NCBI GenBank assembly: GCA_020628775.1
Contig: JAHDEP010000008.1
Coordinates: 1-35,650 of the forward strand
DNA from: Rhizobiaceae bacterium
Lineage (GTDB): Bacteria; Pseudomonadota; Alphaproteobacteria; Rhizobiales; Rhizobiaceae
Direction: 5' to 3'
Length of the DNA: 35,650 nt
Shown: piece by piece, positions 29,193-35,650 of the stretch
Numbering within the stretch: position 1 is the first letter of the stretch
Layout: every line of letters starts with the position of its first letter
The notes under the pieces: generated by a model
Seen by the model: the letters and a program-made list of their open reading frames with translations, nothing else
Database searches by the model: none
What the model was told of the DNA's origin: nothing
Position numbers and translations under genes: made by a program

Positions 29193-31298
29193 ATGAAACT
29201 TCCTATTCTAACCACGTTTGCTTCAGTCATCGCTCTAGCCACTGCTACGGTTGCAACAGCCAACCCTGTGCCGCCCGCTGATGTACCTATTCCAGCATTG
29301 CGATATGTTCCAGAACAACAAGCAACTGCGCCGACGCCGCCGCCTGTTGCGCAAAAGCCAAATGTGGCGACCGAACAAATCACCGGCGCTGTCATTCGCG
29401 CATCCGCAGTATCGCCGATTAGCGGTTCATTAAAGTCAGGGCTTGATGCACTGGATAATAAAGACCAGCAGCGCGCTCGTGCTATTCGCAATGGCATGTC
29501 AAAGAACTCGCTGGATCGTAAAATTTTAACTTGGGCAATCGCGCAATCAGGATTGAAGGGTCTTCCCTCTTCTGAAATTGCGCGCGCAAGCGCAGAGCTT
29601 AAATCGTGGCCGGGAACAAGTAATCTTAGATATCGTTGGGAACGCGCGATTTATCATGAAAACCCACCAGCAAATTCTGTCATCGCAGCCTTTGGTAATT
29701 TAAAACCAAAAACCGCAGAAGGCGCAATCGTGTTGACACGCGCATTGTTAAACGCCGGACGTAAGAAAAACGCGCGCGCGATAATTCTACCATTTTGGCA
29801 CAATGAGCGAATGGATGAGAATGATGAAAATATCATGCTCAAAGAGTTCTCATCACTGCTTAGTAAAGCAGATCACAAGCGCCGCATGGACATGCTGTTA
29901 TATCGTGACCGTGTGACCCAAGCTAAGCGCATGTCAAAGCTTGCTGGCGCTGAATCGCTTTATAACGCTCGCGCAGCAACAATTCGCAAAAAATCTAATG
30001 CGGATAAGCTTATCAATTCGGTTCACCGCAGCTGGCACAAAGACCCTAGCTATCTTTTCACTAAGATTGAGCGCGCTCGCCGCGAACAACGCTGGTCAGA
30101 AGCCGTTAAGCTGATCAGTAAAACACCGAAGAATAAAGACGTTCTCGTCAATACAGGCGAATGGTGGGTAGAACAGCGCATCATCAGCCGCAATATGTTT
30201 GAAAACGGTAAAGCAAGCGCTGCATATAAGATTGCAGCCAATCACTCAGCCACCCGCGCCCGCGATGTGGTTGAAGCTGAATTTCACGCCGGGTTCTATG
30301 CGCTTCGTGGTTTGAACAAGCCACAGGTTGCTGCAAAACACTTTGCCAATATCTTAAAAGCATCGACAACACCTTTATCTGCATCTCGCGCTTATTATTG
30401 GTTGGGACGCGCTGCGCAAGCTGGTGGTCCGGGCAAATCACGCGACTATTATGCAAAAGCTGCAAGCTATCCAAGCACCTATTACGGCCAACTCGCAGGC
30501 GCGCGGATAAACAATAAAAAAATCAACGTAAAATATCCAAAACCGTCTGGTTCTGATCGCAGTAACTTTGCAAATCGTGAAGCTGTACAGGCGATTAAAA
30601 AGCTTGAAGCTAACGGCCATGCGTGGCGTGCAGATAGAATGTATCGTTCGCTGGCACGTGTGCTAACCGATCCAGGTGAGTTAGCAATATTGGCCTCCAT
30701 GGCTGAAAAACGCGGCAATTATCAATTTGCCTTGCAGGTTGGTAAACTTGCTTATGCTAGAGGTCTAGATGTTGCAGCGCTTGCATTCCCGCTCGGCGCT
30801 ATCCCAAAAAGCGCGATTATCAAAGGCACAGGTAAAGCTCTTGCTTATTCGATTGCGCGCCAGGAAAGCACATTTAACAAAGCTGCAATTTCTCCGGCGG
30901 ATGCACGTGGATTATTACAATTACTGCCTTCCACAGCTAAACGCGTTGCCAAAACATATGGTGTTAAATACTCCAAATCACGCCTTACAACCGATGCAGG
31001 GATGAATGCAAAACTTGGTGCTTTGTTTCTCAATGAGCAAATCACCAATTTCAACGGCTCCTATATCATGACGTTTATCGGCTATAACGCCGGCCCTCGC
31101 CGCGTGCCACAATGGATAGAACGTTTTGGCGATCCACGCGGTAAAGATATCGACCATGTTGTTGATTGGGTAGAGATGATCCCATTCACCGAAACACGCA
31201 ACTATGTTCAACGGGTAATGGAAAATTATCAGGTTTATAAAACCAGATTAGGCCAGCGCGCGGACATTGTGAACGATTTGCGCTTCGGACGTCGATAA
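29193..31298 (+). CDS. Lytic transglycosylase (Slt-like)
   Basis: Signal peptide; C-terminal SLT domain ARQESTFNKAAISPADARGLLQLLPSTAKRVAK ... YNAGPRRVPQWIERFGDP ... IPFTETRNYVQRVMENYQVYK. Confidence 0.94.
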   Translation: MKLPILTTFASVIALATATVATANPVPPADVPIPALRYVPEQQATAPTPPPVAQKPNVATEQITGAVIRASAVSPISGSLKSGLDALDNKDQQRARAIRNGMSKNSLDRKILTWAIAQSGLKGLPSSEIARASAELKSWPGTSNLRYRWERAIYHENPPANSVIAAFGNLKPKTAEGAIVLTRALLNAGRKKNARAIILPFWHNERMDENDENIMLKEFSSLLSKADHKRRMDMLLYRDRVTQAKRMSKLAGAESLYNARAATIRKKSNADKLINSVHRSWHKDPSYLFTKIERARREQRWSEAVKLISKTPKNKDVLVNTGEWWVEQRIISRNMFENGKASAAYKIAANHSATRARDVVEAEFHAGFYALRGLNKPQVAAKHFANILKASTTPLSASRAYYWLGRAAQAGGPGKSRDYYAKAASYPSTYYGQLAGARINNKKINVKYPKPSGSDRSNFANREAVQAIKKLEANGHAWRADRMYRSLARVLTDPGELAILASMAEKRGNYQFALQVGKLAYARGLDVAALAFPLGAIPKSAIIKGTGKALAYSIARQESTFNKAAISPADARGLLQLLPSTAKRVAKTYGVKYSKSRLTTDAGMNAKLGALFLNEQITNFNGSYIMTFIGYNAGPRRVPQWIERFGDPRGKDIDHVVDWVEMIPFTETRNYVQRVMENYQVYKTRLGQRADIVNDLRFGRR

Positions 31299-31337
31299 CT
31301 AAAAAAAGACATTGACCTATTCGCCACTTCGGCGAAT

Positions 31338-32216
31338 ATGGTCGCCATGTATAAAGAACACTATTTCCAAACAGAAGATGGGTTAAAACTCTATCTCCGC
31401 GACTATCAAGCCAAAAACTGGTCGCATGAAACATATCCGGTCATCTGCCTGCCCGGTCTTTCCCGCAATTCAAGAGATTTCGACAAGCTCGCGCAATCCT
31501 TAAGCCATGAATTTGACGATAATTATCGCGTTATCACGCTTGATTATCGCGGCCGAGGCAACTCAGAATGGGATGACAATAAAAAGAATTATAATATCAT
31601 TCGTGAAGCGCAAGATGTTTTGATTGCGATGGAATATCTTGGTATCCCAAAGGCGCACTTCATTGGCACGTCTCGCGGTGGGTTAATACTCCATATTCTG
31701 GCAACAATGAAACAAGATGCCCTCGCCTCAATTGTCTTTAACGATATCGGCCCTCGTATTGAACTCAAGGGGCTTTTGGAAATTCAACAATACCTGTCTA
31801 AAGCCCGCCTACCCAAAAGCTGGGATGAGGCTGCAGATATGCAAAAGGAGGTCCATGGGCACGAGTTTTTAGATCTGACAGACGCCGACTGGCAAGATAT
31901 GGCTAGGGAAATTTACATCGAAATGGATGGAATTATAAAACCAGATTTCGATCCGGCAGTTGTAGAAAGCATAAAAACTTTAGATGAAAGCACTGAGCTA
32001 CCGACAATGTGGGATCAGTTTGCTTTGCTATATGATGTTCCAATGATGACGATTAGGGGTGAAAACTCGACATTATTTACGAGCGAAACTCTTGCTGAGA
32101 TGGACAAACGCCATCCAAATCACACAGCAATCACGGTTCAAAACCAAGGTCACCCCCCGCTTTTACAAAGTGGCGATCTACCAAATCAGATCTATGGTTT
32201 TATAAAATCTGCATAA
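31338..32216 (+). CDS. Alpha/beta hydrolase
   Basis: CLPGLSRNSRDFDKLAQSL, YRGRGNSEW, HFIGTSRGGLILHILA nucleophile elbow, C-terminal QNQGHPPLL. Start 31338 or 31347. Confidence 0.92.
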   Translation: MVAMYKEHYFQTEDGLKLYLRDYQAKNWSHETYPVICLPGLSRNSRDFDKLAQSLSHEFDDNYRVITLDYRGRGNSEWDDNKKNYNIIREAQDVLIAMEYLGIPKAHFIGTSRGGLILHILATMKQDALASIVFNDIGPRIELKGLLEIQQYLSKARLPKSWDEAADMQKEVHGHEFLDLTDADWQDMAREIYIEMDGIIKPDFDPAVVESIKTLDESTELPTMWDQFALLYDVPMMTIRGENSTLFTSETLAEMDKRHPNHTAITVQNQGHPPLLQSGDLPNQIYGFIKSA

Positions 32217-32219
32217 AAA

Positions 32220-32242
32220 TAAGCCCGCAAATTGCGGGCTTA
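32220..32242. terminator. Bidirectional intrinsic terminator between convergent hydrolase and HHH-protein genes
   Basis: AAGCCCGCAA-A-TTGCGGGCTT perfect inverted repeat flanked by A-rich and T-rich tracts (ATAAAAAT ... AAATTGTTTT). Confidence 0.9.
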
Positions 32243-32275
32243 AATTGTTTTACCATTGAAAATTTTCTTTGGAAC

Positions 32276-33472
32276 TTAAGATGATGAAGGCACATCACCT
32301 TTTGCTGCGCGTTTTGAGAAATCAGTAGTACCGCCTTTTGCCAAAATCTTAGCTTGTGCGATCCATTCATCCCGCTCAATACGTCCTTTAAAGGAAAGCT
32401 TCTCATCAAAGTCAGCGATATCAGCTTTCTTCCATGCCGCAATTTGCGAATATTGCGTGATACCCTCTTTAGCAAGCTTTGTTTCAATCAGCTTACCAAC
32501 ACCTTTGATCAGCTTAAGATCATCAGGTTTAGCTGGTGCTTTTGGTGCTGCCTTTTTAGGCGCTGCCTTCTTCGCAGCAGGCTTTTTAGCGGCAGCCTTT
32601 TTAGCTGGAGCTTTCGCCGCGGCTGTTTTTGCAGCTGGCGCTTTAGTCGTTTTCGCGGCAGCCTTTGGAGCTGCAGCTTTCTTAGCACCTGCGGTTGATG
32701 CAGCAGCCGGTTTCTTCTTAGCTGCATCCTTTGCAAGAGTTTTCGCCTGAGGCACCCACTCTTCACGTTCAATACGGCCTTTAAAGTTCAGCTTTTCATC
32801 AAAAGCTGCAATGTCGGCTTTCTTCCAAGCTGCAACCTGAGCAAAGGTTGTAATACCTTCTTCATTAAGACGCGTCTCATTGAGCTTGCCTACACCCTTG
32901 ATCAATTTCAAATCGTCAGGACCAGTAGCCGCTGCGGCGGCTTTAGCAGCTGGTTTTTTAGCAGCAGGCTTTGCCTTGGCAGCTGATTTAGTCGCTGCAG
33001 ATTTACTAGCTGCTGTTTTAGTTGCAGCGGGTTTAGTTGCAGCTGCTTTCTTAGCAGGTGCAGTTGCCTTTTTAGCAGCTGCGGTTTTTGTTGTTTTAGC
33101 AGCAGATGATTTTTTAGCAGTCGATGCAGTTTTTGTTGCAGACGCTTTAGGCGCAGCCGCCTTAGGAGCAGCAGCCTTTGGTTCAGCAGCTTTTGCATCG
33201 CTAGATGCCATAAGACCGCTCACCGGCGTATCAGCATCTTTTGTAGAAGCAGCAGCATCAGTGCTACTTGCATCTGCCGATACTGAAGCTTGAGATGCCG
33301 CTAGTGTGGATGAACTTGAAGCCGCATCAGCTGATCCACTTGCACCAAGATCGCCTTGTGCCTCTGTTTGAGCTGGACAGCCAAAATATCTTTTAAGCAG
33401 ATAGCCAACCAACGCACCCAATGCAAATGCGATTAAAAGTAAGAATATTGTTTGTATGATATAGAAAAACAT
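32276..33472 (-). CDS. Membrane-anchored, Lys/Ala-rich protein with two duplicated helix-hairpin-helix-like domains
   Basis: N-terminal TM (MFFYIIQTIFLLLIAFALGALVGYLLKRYFG), long KA-rich linkers, two copies of DDLKLIKGVGKL.ET.L..EGIT...Q.AAWKKADI..FDEKL.FKGRIER.EW..QAK.LAK (49/63 identical by my count). Confidence 0.88.
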   Translation of the reverse strand: MFFYIIQTIFLLLIAFALGALVGYLLKRYFGCPAQTEAQGDLGASGSADAASSSSTLAASQASVSADASSTDAAASTKDADTPVSGLMASSDAKAAEPKAAAPKAAAPKASATKTASTAKKSSAAKTTKTAAAKKATAPAKKAAATKPAATKTAASKSAATKSAAKAKPAAKKPAAKAAAAATGPDDLKLIKGVGKLNETRLNEEGITTFAQVAAWKKADIAAFDEKLNFKGRIEREEWVPQAKTLAKDAAKKKPAAASTAGAKKAAAPKAAAKTTKAPAAKTAAAKAPAKKAAAKKPAAKKAAPKKAAPKAPAKPDDLKLIKGVGKLIETKLAKEGITQYSQIAAWKKADIADFDEKLSFKGRIERDEWIAQAKILAKGGTTDFSKRAAKGDVPSSS

Positions 33473-33499
33473 CTAATCCCCCGGATTTAATTCGTTTCT

Positions 33500-33610
33500 T
33501 TAAGCGCGATCGCACTCTGTTTTATACCAGGCGATAACTGCACCTATGACGAAAGCGGCTAATAACCAAAACCACATATGACCTATTAATGAACCCATTT
33601 CCCACTCCAT
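33500..33610 (-). CDS. Small single-TM membrane protein (36 aa), not in the ORF track
   Basis: MEWEMGSLIGHMWFWLLAAFVIGAVIAWYKTECDRA*; second ATG (Met5) has GGAG upstream. Lies 27 nt upstream of the HHH-protein start, same strand. Confidence 0.6.
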   Translation of the reverse strand: MEWEMGSLIGHMWFWLLAAFVIGAVIAWYKTECDRA

Positions 33611-33708
33611 TATTTTGTTTTTTCTTAACTTTATACAGGCTTTAACCATTTTACCAGTGCCGGATTATCAACGTTCTTCAAATCAAAACACATCTGACAA
33701 CATTATTC

Positions 33709-34266
33709 TTAGCTATCATTCGGTGGCTTGGTTATTTTCACCTGATCATCAGCAATTTCAATTGCCCATATTGTATAACTTGCCACATCCTTAAGTGCCA
33801 TTTCAACTATGGATATATATGCCTCCGGCGCCCCTCTTGCGGTCTTCGTTTCATCAAGTATTGAGATACCTGGAACCAATTGCGATATAAGTTTTATAAC
33901 GTGTGTTCTATCAGCTTGATTGGGAAGATTTCCTTCAATCTTAATCTCTCCAGCATTTAATGAAATAGAAGTTACAAAAGGTTTTGCCAACGGCAAAAGT
34001 GACGATTGATTAATAACAACTCGAACGCCATCTAGTTCCATAAGCTTCTCAGAAGCATCCTGTTGCGCTGGAACAGAAGGAGCCACACCATATAAATACA
34101 GATCTCGACCGCTTAAACGAACATCCGCCCAAACATGATCATCTGATAGCTTCACCATCGCATTTTGTCTAAGTTCAAACTCAACAGAGTTATGATGAAA
34201 CCAAATTGCCAACATCGATAAGCTGAGGATTGTTACCAATCCCGGCCAGAACATGGTTTTCAACAT
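33709..34266 (-). CDS. Membrane-anchored protein with BON-like repeats (resembles N-terminal region of alphaproteobacterial OmpA-family proteins)
   Basis: N-terminal TM; WADVRLSGRDLYLYGVAPSVPAQQDASEKLMELDGVRVVINQ and ISLNAGEIKIEGNLPNQADRTHVIKLISQLVPGISILDE repeats. Start moved from TTG 34302 to ATG 34266 (GGAG upstream). Confidence 0.65.
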   Translation of the reverse strand: MLKTMFWPGLVTILSLSMLAIWFHHNSVEFELRQNAMVKLSDDHVWADVRLSGRDLYLYGVAPSVPAQQDASEKLMELDGVRVVINQSSLLPLAKPFVTSISLNAGEIKIEGNLPNQADRTHVIKLISQLVPGISILDETKTARGAPEAYISIVEMALKDVASYTIWAIEIADDQVKITKPPNDS

Positions 34267-34391
34267 AAGCATCTCCGTCGTTTTGCCCCGCAACCACTGC
34301 AAAACATAAGTTTTATATTTTTAGAGCGCTTATGTGCACAAGGCAATGCATGGATCTTTGCAGATCAACTTTAATGCCTAACTTTACGCAC

Positions 34392-34422
34392 AAAAAAACC
34401 CGGTAGCAAAAGCTACCGGGTT
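34392..34422 (-). terminator. Intrinsic terminator of the porin gene
   Basis: On the minus strand AACCCGGTAGC-TTTT-GCTACCGGGTT followed by TTTTT. Confidence 0.93.
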
Positions 34423-34447
34423 CTTAAGAACTAAACTAATCGTTAGA

Positions 34448-35419
34448 TTAGAAAGAACGCTTCAAGCGAAGACGTAGTTCGTTCTCTGCATCAGCAAAGC
34501 TGTCGCCGTTTTTGTGTGTCAAACGAGCAGCAGCTTCTAGACCTTCAGCAACTTGGTATGTGAAGTTAGCTGAAAGAGCATAGTCGTCAACAGTTGAAAC
34601 GCCAGCTTTATCCATAGCCATGTCTGCAGCTAGAGCGATGTTCAAACGATCTGTTGCGTCGAAGCCGTAACCAGCACCGATTACCCACTCGTAATCAGCT
34701 AGGTAGTCAACACCAGAACCTGCACCGTCTTCTGACCACTGAACGTGAGCACCGAAGCCCATGTATGTAGCGTTAACTTTAACAGAGTTAGCAGAAGCTT
34801 GTGATTCGTTGTGTGCCCATGCAGCTACGATGCCTAGATCGCCAACAGTGAATGTTGCTTTTGCGATGAAGTCAGGAGTAGCGTCTGTGCCTAGATCGTC
34901 AACAAGGTACAAACCAACTGTACCACCGTCAAATGCCATTGTGTAACCAACAGCTAGACGAGTAACACCTGAATCTAGGTAGTTTTGCTCACCAACGATT
35001 GAGAAGTCCCATGGAGAACCGATAAGACCAACTGTCCAGTAGTTGCCATCACCGATTGTCATGTAAGCACGATCAACTGTGAAGTCGTCAGCTTGGTCGC
35101 CACCAGCAGTCAAACGAATTTGTGAAGCGATTGTACCGATTTCACTGTCGTTTTTAGCGTCGATTTGAAGACGTGCTTCGTATGTGTGCTCTGAATCATC
35201 AGCATCATCATCGATGATTGTTTGCCACTGAACGTAACCTGAGAATTTCAAGCAAGTTTCTGTACCAGGAATGTAGAAGTAACCGTCACCGTATGTGTCA
35301 CATACTTGTACGTACTCTACTGGCTCTGGATCTGCAGCTACGATAGCGTCTGCAGCTTGTGCACCTGAAGCAGCTACGATTGCTGCTGCTGAACCGATAA
35401 GTAGGCTCTTAATTGTCAT
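34448..35419 (-). CDS. Alphaproteobacterial porin (Omp2/RopA-like)
   Basis: Signal peptide [66 protein letters not shown]-terminal [10 protein letters not shown] with terminal Phe. SD GGAGGT upstream of ATG 35419. Confidence 0.95.
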   Translation of the reverse strand: MTIKSLLIGSAAAIVAASGAQAADAIVAADPEPVEYVQVCDTYGDGYFYIPGTETCLKFSGYVQWQTIIDDDADDSEHTYEARLQIDAKNDSEIGTIASQIRLTAGGDQADDFTVDRAYMTIGDGNYWTVGLIGSPWDFSIVGEQNYLDSGVTRLAVGYTMAFDGGTVGLYLVDDLGTDATPDFIAKATFTVGDLGIVAAWAHNESQASANSVKVNATYMGFGAHVQWSEDGAGSGVDYLADYEWVIGAGYGFDATDRLNIALAADMAMDKAGVSTVDDYALSANFTYQVAEGLEAAARLTHKNGDSFADAENELRLRLKRSF

Positions 35420-35650
35420 TTTCTGACCTCCAGTCAAAAGTTTATGCGGGCTTGAGAAATGCTGAAGACAGCAACCCCTGTCTCATCCCTAATCAAATTA
35501 TGAAGAAAGACGTTACCCGCCATGCTTCGAGATTGAACATAAACTGATCAGATGTGATATCAATCAAGAAAACTCAAACTCTGGCTTTCCACAATCATGT
35601 TCTGATGCAGTTGTTGCACAAATGACACATTTTTTCGATTGCGAGCGAAT

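Noticed and set aside
29144-29497. 117-aa minus-strand ORF antisense to the lytic transglycosylase N-terminus
   Set aside because: Overlaps the signal peptide and linker of a clear Slt protein; no independent support.
32880-33293. 137-aa plus-strand ORF, plus minus-strand alternate frames (32509-32772, 32908-33198) in the HHH gene
   Set aside because: Artefacts of the repetitive Lys/Ala-rich coding sequence; no recognisable domains.
35466-35483. AGACAG-CAACCC-CTGTCT stem in the porin leader
   Set aside because: Only a 6-bp stem with no U-tract or other signal; too weak to call a riboregulator, and the full promoter may extend beyond the window.
1-35650. tRNA/rRNA/tmRNA genes, CRISPR arrays, IS elements, prophage or defence genes
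   Set aside because: Looked for characteristic sequences (GGTTCRANYCC loops, regular direct repeats, transposase/integrase motifs) and saw none convincing; decisive scans with tRNAscan-SE, Infernal and ISfinder could not be run here.

Overview
This is an ordinary-looking chromosomal segment of an AT-leaning alphaproteobacterium. Gene content and order (rpoZ-rsh-DUF2062-acpS-lepB-rnc-era-recO; smpB-dapA-slt; psd-pssA; cysS-cimA; an Omp2-like porin) suggest Hyphomicrobiales/Rhizobiales, which is an inference. I see about 33 credible protein-coding genes, most of them recognisable housekeeping genes, plus several clear intrinsic terminators. I found no rRNA, tRNA, CRISPR array, prophage, IS element or obvious defence island. 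The most interesting signals are: (1) a perfect 16-bp inverted repeat with a 1-nt spacer directly upstream of a Cys-rich ArsR-type regulator that precedes an Atm1-like ABC exporter; (2) a two-gene unit made of a 36-aa single-TM protein missed by the ORF track and a membrane-anchored, Lys/Ala-rich protein with two near-identical helix-hairpin-helix-like domains; (3) a DUF3179 gene whose Shine-Dalgarno sequence forms the loop of a perfect 8-bp hairpin touching the start codon; (4) a small hydrophobic ORF upstream of cysS interrupted by an in-frame TAG; (5) an RND pump with an apparent extra two-TM insertion. Several start codons in the ORF track look wrong and I corrected them where the sequence supports it. 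I do not see convincing evidence for a wholly new multi-gene system; items 1 and 2 are the best candidates for follow-up.
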